DNA of 47,756 nt from an uncultured Phascolarctobacterium sp. (GTDB lineage Bacteria; Bacillota; Negativicutes; Acidaminococcales; Acidaminococcaceae), in assembly GCA_947629685.1 (NCBI GenBank), contig CANREP010000015.1, positions 1 to 47,756 on the forward strand. The letters are read 5' to 3'. Each line of letters opens with the position of its first letter. Position 1 is the first letter of the stretch. Positions 18,602 to 26,683 of this stretch are shown in pieces. The notes beneath the pieces were generated by a model. That model saw only the letters and a list, made by a program, of their open reading frames with translations. It was not told the origin of the DNA and ran no database searches. Position numbers and translations under genes: made by a program.

Positions 18602-21600
18602 GGCATATCAACTGGGCCGAATGGTCCATCAAACATAAACAGACAGTATACTTCTTTGCTTTTTTAATCCTGGTCATGGGCATCTATTCTTTTAAATCAC
18701 TTGGACGCAGTGAGGACCCCAGCTTTACCGTCAAGCAGATGGTCGTCTACGCATCCTGGCCCGGAGCCAGCGCCAAAGAAGTAGAAATGCATCTGACCGA
18801 CGAGCTGGAAAAACAGATTCAAAACGTTCCCAATATCGACAAGATTACCAGCTATTCCCGCCCCGGCACCTCCGTCATCACGGTCTATCTCAAAGACGAG
18901 GTACCCAGCTCGCAAGTGCGCCAACGCTGGCTGGAACTGCGCAATATGGTAAACGATATTAAAGCCAACCTGCCGGAAGGCGTATACGGTCCCTATTTCA
19001 ACGACCGTTTCGACGATGTTTACGGCAACATTTATGCCCTTACCGGCGACGGTTATTCTTATGAAGATATGCGCCGTTACGCAGAAAAAATCAGACTTGA
19101 TTTTACCTCTGTGCCAGACGTACAGAAAGTAGAACTTGTCGGCGTACAGCCTGAGAAAATCTTCGTTTTGATGGATACGGATAAACTCGCCCAGCTGGGT
19201 CTTGATATCAACAGCCTTGCCTCCGTAATCAAGGCGCAGACCGTAGTTACCCCTTCAGGGATGATAGAAGCCGAGGTAAATAATACTTATCTGCGCCTTA
19301 CCGGGGCGCCGGAAAGTTTAGCAAACATCAAAAATATACCCATCAACGCTAACGGCAAAGTTTTCCGTCTGGGCGACATCGCTACCATCACCAGAGATTA
19401 TGCCGACCCGCCTGAAAGCAAGATGTATTTTAACGGCCGTCCTGCCGTCGGAATAGCTATTTCTATGGAAGACGGCGGCGATAATATCAAACTGGGGCAA
19501 AATTTAGCTAACCAGATCAAGCTGATTGAAAAAGAACTGCCGTTAGGACTGGAGCTGAACCAGGTAGCAAACCAGCCGGAAGTAGTCAAAAATTCTATCA
19601 GCGAATTTTCACAAAGTCTTTATGAAGCAATCTTCATCGTTCTGGCGGTAAGCCTTTTCTCTCTGGGACGCCGCAGCGGCTATGTCATTTCCTGCTGCAT
19701 CCCGCTGATCCTTTTGGGAACTTTTTCCGCCATGTTCGCGCTCGGCATTGATTTGCACAAAATCTCGCTTGGCGCGCTGGTAATTTCTCTGGGTATGCTG
19801 GTCGATGACGCTATCGTAGTAGTAGAACTGATGGAAGTAAAGATGTCGGAAGGCTGGGAGCGTATGAAAGCGGCGTCCTACGCCTTCAAGACCTGCGCCT
19901 GGCCGCTGCTGACCGGCACCGTCATTACCTGCCTGGGCTTTATGCCCATCGCTTTTTCCCAGGCCAGCGCCTCGGAATTTGCTTTCAGCCTTTTCCCCGT
20001 TATGAGCATTACCCTGCTGTTTTCCTGGGTAGTATCAGCTACGTTGGCTCCTGTACTGGGCTACGAATGGATCAAACCCACAGTCATCAAGCAGGAAAAT
20101 TTCAACACTCCTTTCTATAAAAAATTCCGCAGTTTTTTAACCTTTTCATTGCAGCATCGTTTTCTCATCCTCGGTATTACCGTAGCGCTGTTCTGTTCTT
20201 CCCTGTTTATGCTGCGCTTTATCAAGCAGGAATTTTTCCCCGCTTCGGTTCGTCCCGAGCTGCTGGTAGAACTTAACCTGCCGGAAGGCTCATCAGTCAA
20301 GACGACGGATGCTGCGGCGCAAAAACTCACTGCTCTGATTAAGGACGACCCTGATTTGCAGAGCGTAGCCACTTATGTAGGCGAAAGCGCGCCCCGTTTC
20401 GTCCTCGTCATCGACCCGGTCCAGCCCCGTGATAACTACGCCCAGCTGGTCATCGTCGCCAAAGACGTAGAAGCCCGCAAACGACTGGAAAAGAAGCTGC
20501 ACCAGCTGGCCAATGTCAATCTGCCCGAGGTAACGGCGTTTTCCCGTACCATCCCCCTTGGTCCTCCAGCTCCTTATCCGGTCATGATCCGTGTCAGCGC
20601 CTCTACTGACGAACAGGCCAAAGAATATGCCTGGAAAGTACGCAACGTCATGGCAGCCGATCCTGATATCACCATGACCCGTTTCGACTGGATGGAACAG
20701 ACTCGCGTAGCCAAACTGACTATCGACAACGATAAACTGCTGCAGATGGGGCTGACCCGCCAAACTGTAGCTACGGCTTTGCAGGCTCAGCTTTCCGGCT
20801 ACACTGTGGGCAGCTATCTGGAAAACGATCAGGAAATCGGTATCGTCTTCCGTCTGGAGCCTCAGGAAAGGGCCGCAATCACCCAGCTGGAAACTGTCAG
20901 CATCCCTACCTCTAACGGCGCTGTACCGCTAGCGCAGGTTGCACGCATAGAATACGGCAGCGAAGACAATATGATCTGGCGGCGTAACCTTCGGCCTACC
21001 ATTACGGTCAGCGGCAGTATTACAGATGATGTTACCGGCAACGACGTAACGTCCCGCGTATATGATAATCTCGCCTCTATACGGCAGGAACTGCCTGCGG
21101 GCGTCACTATCGAAATCGACGGTTCCCTGGAAGACAGCGAAGACACCCTCAATCAGCTTTTGAAGCCTATCCCGATTATGCTTGTCCTAATGGCCGTACT
21201 GCTCATGCTGCAAATGCAGGATATCCGCAAGCTGTTCGTTATCCTGTGCACGGCTCCGCTGGGCGTTATCGGCGTTATCTTCGGACTGCTCATCTTCCAT
21301 TCTACCCTCGGCTTTATGGCTGAACTTGGCATCCTGGCGCTGACAGGCATCATCATCCGCAACAGCGTAGTACTTATAGATCAGATTCAGCAGCACCTTG
21401 ACGCAGGTATGCAGCCTTTGGATGCTGTTATCGAATCGGCAATCGTCCGTTTCCGTCCTATCATGCTGGCTGCCTTTACGACAGTGCTGGGTCTGATACC
21501 GCTTTTTGCCAGCGTTTTCTGGAATGCAATCGCCGTCTCCATCGCCGCAGGCCTGACAGGCGCCACCTTACTGACCCTGATCGTCCTGCCGGTAATCTAT

Positions 21601-21627
21601 TCACTGGTTTTCCGCATCAAAACATGA
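18598..21627 (+). CDS. RND efflux transporter permease (AcrB/MexF family)
   Basis: Proton-driven inner-membrane pump, 1009 residues, with the duplicated layout of 12 membrane helices and two large periplasmic loops. Visible marks include the first helix at about 14-31, SWPGASAKEVEMHLTDELE, the helix 4 proton-relay stretch LGMLVDDAIVVVELMEVKMSEG with paired Asp, and the second-half equivalent ELGILALTGIIIRNSVVLIDQI. It is coupled to the adaptor gene by an ATGA overlap. No TolC-like outer-membrane gene follows; the operon ends at a terminator. Confidence 0.97.
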   Translation: MRHINWAEWSIKHKQTVYFFAFLILVMGIYSFKSLGRSEDPSFTVKQMVVYASWPGASAKEVEMHLTDELEKQIQNVPNIDKITSYSRPGTSVITVYLKDEVPSSQVRQRWLELRNMVNDIKANLPEGVYGPYFNDRFDDVYGNIYALTGDGYSYEDMRRYAEKIRLDFTSVPDVQKVELVGVQPEKIFVLMDTDKLAQLGLDINSLASVIKAQTVVTPSGMIEAEVNNTYLRLTGAPESLANIKNIPINANGKVFRLGDIATITRDYADPPESKMYFNGRPAVGIAISMEDGGDNIKLGQNLANQIKLIEKELPLGLELNQVANQPEVVKNSISEFSQSLYEAIFIVLAVSLFSLGRRSGYVISCCIPLILLGTFSAMFALGIDLHKISLGALVISLGMLVDDAIVVVELMEVKMSEGWERMKAASYAFKTCAWPLLTGTVITCLGFMPIAFSQASASEFAFSLFPVMSITLLFSWVVSATLAPVLGYEWIKPTVIKQENFNTPFYKKFRSFLTFSLQHRFLILGITVALFCSSLFMLRFIKQEFFPASVRPELLVELNLPEGSSVKTTDAAAQKLTALIKDDPDLQSVATYVGESAPRFVLVIDPVQPRDNYAQLVIVAKDVEARKRLEKKLHQLANVNLPEVTAFSRTIPLGPPAPYPVMIRVSASTDEQAKEYAWKVRNVMAADPDITMTRFDWMEQTRVAKLTIDNDKLLQMGLTRQTVATALQAQLSGYTVGSYLENDQEIGIVFRLEPQERAAITQLETVSIPTSNGAVPLAQVARIEYGSEDNMIWRRNLRPTITVSGSITDDVTGNDVTSRVYDNLASIRQELPAGVTIEIDGSLEDSEDTLNQLLKPIPIMLVLMAVLLMLQMQDIRKLFVILCTAPLGVIGVIFGLLIFHSTLGFMAELGILALTGIIIRNSVVLIDQIQQHLDAGMQPLDAVIESAIVRFRPIMLAAFTTVLGLIPLFASVFWNAIAVSIAAGLTGATLLTLIVLPVIYSLVFRIKT

Positions 21628-21630
21628 TAA

Positions 21631-21660
21631 AAGGCAGACACAAAAGTGTCTGCCTTTTTT
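21631..21660 (+). terminator. Terminator of the tetR-RND operon
   Basis: GGCAGACAC pairs with GTGTCTGCC around an AAAA loop and is followed by TTTTTT. It probably also stops transcription from the convergent racemase gene on the minus strand. Confidence 0.95.
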
Positions 21661-21674
21661 ACCGTCATCATTAT

Positions 21675-22382
21675 TTATTTTTCATCATACAGTCTCTTTA
21701 CGACTGCTGCTGCCAGCGCGTCAATACTGGACACCGATTTTTCTTCCGGCAGCCCTGAAGCCGTGTATCCCAACGGCAGCTCCGTGCAGGCAGTCATAAT
21801 CGGCAGGTCATGCTCCTGCCACAGCTCAGCAGCCAGCTTGCGCATCAGCTCGCCTGCCTGCTGCATCTTGTTGGCTTTAACATAAGTAATGATTTCCTGT
21901 GAAACATCACTCTGCTTTTCGTTGGGAATATATAATTTCAGTCCATGCATTTCAGCATATTGCTGGTAAATACCTGTAGCCCTGGTCGCCTTGGTAGACA
22001 GCATCCAGGCTCCCTCCGGCGAAAGTTTTTGCGCGGCCAACACCGTTTCGTCAATGATATGTACCAGCGGTACCGGCAGCTCATCTTTAAAGCGGTCAAT
22101 AAAGCAATGCGCAGTATTGCACGGCACAGCCAGTACATCAGCACCCATCTCGCACAAACGCAGGAGATCAGCTTTCAATTTAGGCAGCGGCGAAGCGCCT
22201 CCGTGCAGGATTGCCTGAGTCCTGTCAGGAATCTCACAATCGCCTATCATATATATAACAGGGTGTTCCTGATCTGTGGCAGCCGGACATTTTGCAGCCA
22301 GCACACGCAGAAATTCTGCCGCTGCCGCAGGTCCCATGCCGCCAAGTACGCCCAGCTTCTTACCGTTTTTTACAAAGGTCAT
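21675..22382 (-). CDS. Aspartate/glutamate racemase family protein
   Basis: Cofactor-independent racemase fold with the two catalytic cysteines in VPCNTAHCF and MTACTELPLG. The N-terminus KKLGVLGGMGPAAAAEFL is typical of aspartate racemases and their relatives. The product is about 235 residues. The ATG at 22382 is chosen; an in-frame GTG three codons upstream is possible. D-Asp or D-Glu formation is the family's activity, but the exact substrate cannot be told from sequence alone. It is a single-gene unit convergent with the RND operon. Confidence 0.88.
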   Translation of the reverse strand: MTFVKNGKKLGVLGGMGPAAAAEFLRVLAAKCPAATDQEHPVIYMIGDCEIPDRTQAILHGGASPLPKLKADLLRLCEMGADVLAVPCNTAHCFIDRFKDELPVPLVHIIDETVLAAQKLSPEGAWMLSTKATRATGIYQQYAEMHGLKLYIPNEKQSDVSQEIITYVKANKMQQAGELMRKLAAELWQEHDLPIMTACTELPLGYTASGLPEEKSVSSIDALAAAVVKRLYDEK

Positions 22383-22477
22383 ACCAATCACTTCTTTCCA
22401 TTGAACTTGCCTGTTTAGTTTACCACAAAATTATGCTTTGTGCCATATGCTCTCCTGCCTTTCGAGCCAGGCAATAA

Positions 22478-22506
22478 TTGACAGCAGCAGCATACGGAAG
22501 TAAAAT
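22478..22506 (+). promoter_or_regulatory. Strong sigma-70-type promoter for the YbaK-family gene
   Basis: A perfect TTGACA is separated by 17 bases from TAAAAT (5 of 6), about 30 bases before the start codon. Confidence 0.82.
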
Positions 22507-22537
22507 AAATTGTATCTACACCAAAGGAGCGATTGTG

Positions 22538-23023
22538 ATGTCTATTGAAAAAGTACGTGATTATTTTAAAAATCTGCATATAGATGACAGAATTATCGAA
22601 TTTCCCACTTCCAGCGCTACCGTAGAGCTGGCTGCTCAGGCTGCCGGCTGCGAACCGGCGCGTATCGCCAAAACTCTTTCCTTTAAAGTTAATGACGTTT
22701 GTATCCTCATCGTCACCGCCGGCGATACTAAAATAGACAACGCTAAATACAAGCACTTTTTCGGTACCAAAGCGAAAATGCTTACCGCAGAGGAAGTGGA
22801 GCCGCTTATCGGTCACGCTGTCGGCGGCGTCTGCCCTTTCGCTGTCAACGAAAGCGTAAAAGTTTATCTCGACGTTTCTCTGAAACGCTTCCAGACCTTC
22901 TTTCCCGCCTGCGGCAGCCATAACAGCGCTATCGAACTGACTCCCGAAGAGTTAGAGCGTTATTCCTGTAATTTCCAGTCCTGGGTAGATTTGTGCAAGG
23001 GCTGGCAGACTGACGAACAATAA
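22538..23023 (+). CDS. YbaK/ProX-family aminoacyl-tRNA deacylase
   Basis: A 161-residue protein with the YbaK/INS domain, which in characterised members clears wrongly charged tRNAs in trans. The sequence RIAKTLSFKVNDVCILIVTAGDTKIDNAKYK carries the conserved lysine of the active pocket, and GHAVGGVCPFAV is the glycine-rich loop that defines the family. The ATG was chosen for its AAAGGAG site eight bases upstream. Which mischarged tRNA it edits cannot be read here. Confidence 0.92.
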   Translation: MSIEKVRDYFKNLHIDDRIIEFPTSSATVELAAQAAGCEPARIAKTLSFKVNDVCILIVTAGDTKIDNAKYKHFFGTKAKMLTAEEVEPLIGHAVGGVCPFAVNESVKVYLDVSLKRFQTFFPACGSHNSAIELTPEELERYSCNFQSWVDLCKGWQTDEQ

Positions 23024-23042
23024 ATCTAATATAAGCATAAAC

Positions 23043-23075
23043 AAAAATCCGCTGAAAATTCAGCGGATTTTTTTC
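23043..23075. terminator. Bidirectional terminator between convergent genes
   Basis: AAAAATCCGCTGA pairs with TCAGCGGATTTTT around an AAAT loop, with A and T runs on both flanks. It serves the YbaK-family gene on the plus strand and the P-type ATPase gene on the minus strand. Confidence 0.93.
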
Positions 23076-23082
23076 TTATCAG

Positions 23083-25251
23083 TTAAATTCTGCAAGCATT
23101 GGCAAGCATCACCAGCCCTCCTGCCAGCACTACCAGCAGGATATAAACCGGCTGAGCCAACAGACCCTGATACACGAAATAAAATGCACCTGCGGCAAAA
23201 GGCAGCAGCAATATCGTCATAATATAAAACAGCCTTACTCCCTGCCTGTTTACTTTAAACAGCTGCCTGCTGAGCCTGATGGCCTGCAACAGTCCATCAA
23301 GCCTGCCTTCCTGCAGTACGATATCTGCCACATCCTTTCTGCCTGACATACGCTGTCTGCAGCCTATGGCGATACGCAGGTCTGCCCGGCATTCCTCCAG
23401 ACAGTCGTTATGGCAGCTGCTGACAACAGCCACTTTTTCTCCGCCCAGGCTGATACTGCTGACCAGTTCTAATTTCTCCTTGGGCGACAGCGCACCCATG
23501 TACTTTTCGATGCCAGCCAGAGACGCTGCTCTCAGCGCCGCTTCCTTTGTATCGCCGGTCATCAGGATCGTCCTGATTCCTTCAGCCTGTAAACCTGCGA
23601 TTACGTCTTTTCCTGACTGCGGTACTTCTTCTGCTATGGCCAGTACAGCGCATAAAGTCCTGCCAGCAGCCAGAAACAAAGGCGTTTTGCCTTCCTGTCG
23701 CCATCTTTCCGCCTGTTTTACAGCAGCTTCTGGGATACGGCAGCTGCGCCGTACATAGTCTTCCAGTCCAAAGCACACCTTCGCTTTCTGACAAACAGCG
23801 GAAATACCCTCGCCCGGAAAATATTGCGGTTTCTCACAGATAAGCAGATCTGCTTCAGCCACATTTTCCTTAAGCGCTCCTGCCGCGGGATGCAGGCTGC
23901 TGTTTTCCAAAGAAGCGGCCAAAATAAGGGCGGCTTCTTTTTTAACGCCATTATAGGTAACAATATCTGTCAAAACTATTTTTCTGTCCGTCACCGTGCC
24001 GGTCTTACCGAATATTACTACGGAAATCTCCCTAAAAAGCAGCAACGGCCGTACACTGCTGCAGCGTATCCCCCGCTCCGCCGCCTGCCGCAAGGCCCGC
24101 AGCAACGCAGCAGACTGAGATAATTTTAAAGCGCAGGGGCAGGTAACCAGCATAATGGCGGTAAATACCTTGCCAGCCAATCCGATGCTGCCGGAATAAA
24201 ACAGCCAGTTGAGAGATACCGCCACTGCAACAATCAAAATCAGCGGCAAAAACAGCGCAGCTCTTTTGTCGGCAGCATTTTCCCTGCTGCCTGCCAACTC
24301 AGTCATGCTGCCGTTCTCATCCGTCTGCAGCTGCGCCGCTTGGCGTACTTTTACAGTCAGTTCGCCGCCCAAAACATAGCTGCCAGCCATAACCTCCATG
24401 CCTTTGTCTTTCAGTACGGGTATGCTGCTGCCTGTAAAATCGCTTTCATCCACTGCCGCGTGTCCCGCTTCTATAACGCCGTCTGCCGGAATTATCTCGC
24501 CTTTTTGAACGGCTATAAGATCGCCGTCCAGCAGCATATCTGCCGTCACCTGATGCTTTGTTTCGCCCCGCAGCAGCACCGCCTGCTGAATGGTATCTTC
24601 CGCCTCTGTTGCCCGCTGCAAAGTTTTGTCCGTCAGATATTCTCCCCACAACGACCATAACAAAACCACAGATGCTGCAGCCGCATAAATATTGTTTGCT
24701 GCCAGCTCATTACCGGCACTCAGGTCATATAAACTGAAAATGCTGTACAGCAGCGCCGCACAGACGCCGACTGCCGTCAACGATTCCATGCAGGGCTTGC
24801 CGGCAAAAAGATTACCGAAGCCAGTCAGGATAATCTTCCTGCCCACATATAAAGCGGCTAATCCGCAGATACATTCCACCCAGGCAAGTGCCAGAAGCTG
24901 GCTAAAGCTCAAAGCCAGCAGCAGACGCAAATAAAGCACAATAGCAGACACTGAGGCTATCAGCGTCAGCGCAACAATAAGATAACACCCGCGCCGCAGC
25001 CCGTCTTCCTGCTCCGCCGGCGACGCAGGCTCGGTTTCTTGCTGCCTTTCCGCCGTATATCCCGCTGCCATAATCGTATTTATTATCGTTTCTTCTGTAA
25101 CGCCGTCATCCAGGCAGCGTATTTTAACCGTACCGGCAGCCAAATCGACATATACTGCATCGATACCGGCAAGACTTCGCACCGCCAGCTCTACGCTGCG
25201 CACGCACAGTACTGATTTCATCCCATGTATTTTTAATGTAAATAATTTCAT
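23083..25251 (-). CDS. P1B-type ATPase homologue lacking catalytic residues (pseudoenzyme)
   Basis: A 722-residue protein with the whole layout of a heavy-metal P-type ATPase: an HMA-like N-terminal domain (1-70), membrane helices, an actuator domain (about 225-310), the CPC membrane motif (TCPCALKLSQ), P and N domains (about 405-625), and final helices. The key residues are missing. The phosphorylated Asp of DKTGT is Gly415 (FGKTGTVT), the Glu of TGES is Ser275 (TGSS), and GDGxND reads SSCHND at 611-616. The HMA motif has Ser13 in place of its first cysteine. The reading frame is intact, with a strong promoter and a GGAGG ribosome site, which argues against simple decay. It cannot be expected to pump metal by ATP hydrolysis. 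It may be a binder, a regulator or a partner subunit. Confidence 0.9.
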   Translation of the reverse strand: MKLFTLKIHGMKSVLCVRSVELAVRSLAGIDAVYVDLAAGTVKIRCLDDGVTEETIINTIMAAGYTAERQQETEPASPAEQEDGLRRGCYLIVALTLIASVSAIVLYLRLLLALSFSQLLALAWVECICGLAALYVGRKIILTGFGNLFAGKPCMESLTAVGVCAALLYSIFSLYDLSAGNELAANNIYAAAASVVLLWSLWGEYLTDKTLQRATEAEDTIQQAVLLRGETKHQVTADMLLDGDLIAVQKGEIIPADGVIEAGHAAVDESDFTGSSIPVLKDKGMEVMAGSYVLGGELTVKVRQAAQLQTDENGSMTELAGSRENAADKRAALFLPLILIVAVAVSLNWLFYSGSIGLAGKVFTAIMLVTCPCALKLSQSAALLRALRQAAERGIRCSSVRPLLLFREISVVIFGKTGTVTDRKIVLTDIVTYNGVKKEAALILAASLENSSLHPAAGALKENVAEADLLICEKPQYFPGEGISAVCQKAKVCFGLEDYVRRSCRIPEAAVKQAERWRQEGKTPLFLAAGRTLCAVLAIAEEVPQSGKDVIAGLQAEGIRTILMTGDTKEAALRAASLAGIEKYMGALSPKEKLELVSSISLGGEKVAVVSSCHNDCLEECRADLRIAIGCRQRMSGRKDVADIVLQEGRLDGLLQAIRLSRQLFKVNRQGVRLFYIMTILLLPFAAGAFYFVYQGLLAQPVYILLVVLAGGLVMLANACRI

Positions 25252-25277
25252 GACAAAGCCTCCAGCTTAGTATCTCA

Positions 25278-25306
25278 ATCTTAGCAATACGGCTGTATTT
25301 TGTCAA
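25278..25306 (-). promoter_or_regulatory. Strong promoter of the P-type ATPase homologue
   Basis: On the minus strand a perfect TTGACA is separated by 17 bases from TAAGAT (5 of 6). The spacer contains a near-palindrome, AATACAGCCGTATT, at 25286-25299, a possible repressor site. Confidence 0.8.
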
Positions 25307-25307
25307 T

Positions 25308-25347
25308 AAAAGTAAATCAGGCCCGACAGCTTGAGCGTCAGGCCTGA
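25308..25347 (-). terminator. Terminator after the metallophosphoesterase gene
   Basis: An 11-bp stem with one G-U pair (TCAGGCCTGAC with GTCGGGCCTGA) lies directly after the stop codon. The T-rich tail is broken (TTTACTTTTATT). Confidence 0.75.
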
Positions 25348-25350
25348 TTA

Positions 25351-26595
25351 TTATTCATGCTTAGTTATTGTTACCTCGTCGAAACAAGTTCCGTCCTGTA
25401 AAAAAGCCTTGATAACCAGCTCTTTCTCCGAACTCTGCAGCGTCAGATAATTGTCTTTTTCCGGCCGCGGCGCATGAGCTGCATCCAGCCGGCTGTCTTG
25501 CCACAAATCAGCATAACGCACGCTGCCGGCAACCCCGGCCAGGATATAGACGATTCCCTGGCTGTCCGGCATAAAATTTTTCAACGGCTTCCGCCGGCGG
25601 TAAGTATGCAGATGCGCACTAATCACCGCATCCGGCTGATATTTGTCAAAAATCGGCATCAGCGCCAGTCCGGCATCGGTAAAATGCTCCATCGTACCGG
25701 GTCGATTGTTGAATCCGTACAGCATGATATCTTTATGCATCAAGACGACCTTCCAACGTGCCTTGCTGGCAGCTAAATCTCTTTCCAGCCAGTTGACTTC
25801 CTCTGCCAGCAGTTCGGGCTGGCTGGCCTGCATTTCCTGAAAATTGGTATCCAGCACTGTAAAATGCACGTCGCCGTAATCAAAGCTGTAAAACTGCCCC
25901 GGATATTTTCCGCTGCCGTTATCCGGCACAGCAAAAAGTTTGACGTAGGCGGACGGATACCGCAGTTTCCAGTCCAGCGTATAGGTCTCATGGTTGCCAA
26001 TAACCGGCGCCAGCGGCAGCTCACTGCTGAATGCAGCAACACTCTGCAGCCAGTCCTGCCATTGCCGTCCGTCCTGACCGTTATCGACCAAGTCGCCCAG
26101 ATTGATAAATAAATCAGCCTGCGGATTACGTTTTACAGCATTGCCAGCTAAACTTCCCCAGCCGGAATAATCCGTACTCTGGGAATCGGGAAAAATAACA
26201 GCCGATACAAAACGTCCGTCATCAGTGCGCAGCGTATGCCATGCGCCAGCCTCCTCAGCCGTCCTGATGCGGTATGAGTAGACCCCGCCAGGTTCCAGCC
26301 CCTGCAGCATGGCCTGATACTGATAATATAGCCTGCCATTATCCGTAAAGGAAACATCCGTTGCCTTGAGCTGTTTGCTGTCTGCTCCCTGTTTTTTATA
26401 TTCTACGGTATATTGCTTACCGCTGCCGCCGCTCCACATAAGCATCCGGCAGCGCATATTATCGGCAGTTACCAGCTGCCGTATATTGCTGACCCCAACA
26501 GCTGCATCTGAGCCTGCTTCCTCTTGCGCGTCCATACAGCCGCCCAGCAGCAGGACGGATAGACATATCAGCATTATCAGCTTGAACTTTTGCAT
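25351..26595 (-). CDS. Lipoprotein metallophosphoesterase, purple-acid-phosphatase-like
   Basis: A 414-residue exported phosphoesterase. The N-terminus MQKFKLIMLICLSVLLLGGCMD is a lipoprotein signal with lipobox LLGGC. An N-terminal beta domain like that of purple acid phosphatases (about 30-130, with YSYRIRTAEEAGAWHTLRT) precedes the calcineurin-like core. Metal ligands are visible in INLGDLVDNG, PVIGNHETY, LMHKDIM and SAHLHTYRRR. The start is set by AAGGAGGG five bases before the ATG. The natural substrate is unknown. It stands as a single gene between two terminators. Confidence 0.9.
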   Translation of the reverse strand: MQKFKLIMLICLSVLLLGGCMDAQEEAGSDAAVGVSNIRQLVTADNMRCRMLMWSGGSGKQYTVEYKKQGADSKQLKATDVSFTDNGRLYYQYQAMLQGLEPGGVYSYRIRTAEEAGAWHTLRTDDGRFVSAVIFPDSQSTDYSGWGSLAGNAVKRNPQADLFINLGDLVDNGQDGRQWQDWLQSVAAFSSELPLAPVIGNHETYTLDWKLRYPSAYVKLFAVPDNGSGKYPGQFYSFDYGDVHFTVLDTNFQEMQASQPELLAEEVNWLERDLAASKARWKVVLMHKDIMLYGFNNRPGTMEHFTDAGLALMPIFDKYQPDAVISAHLHTYRRRKPLKNFMPDSQGIVYILAGVAGSVRYADLWQDSRLDAAHAPRPEKDNYLTLQSSEKELVIKAFLQDGTCFDEVTITKHE

Positions 26596-26649
26596 AAAAT
26601 CCCTCCTTATACACAGCATACAACTTAAAGCTAACTGTAAGTCAAGGAT

Positions 26650-26680
26650 AAAAAAACAAGCTGCCTAAGCAGCCTGTTTT
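26650..26680 (-). terminator. Terminator after the nucleoside-kinase-like gene
   Basis: AAACAGGCTGC pairs with GCAGCTTGTTT (one G-U pair) around a TTAG loop and is followed by a T run on the minus strand. Confidence 0.9.
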
Positions 26681-26683
26681 CTA

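Noticed and set aside
23083-25251. Sequencing error as the cause of the missing Asp in the P-type ATPase
   Set aside because: One base would explain Gly415, but the TGES and GDGxND motifs are also changed, by several bases each, in an intact frame.
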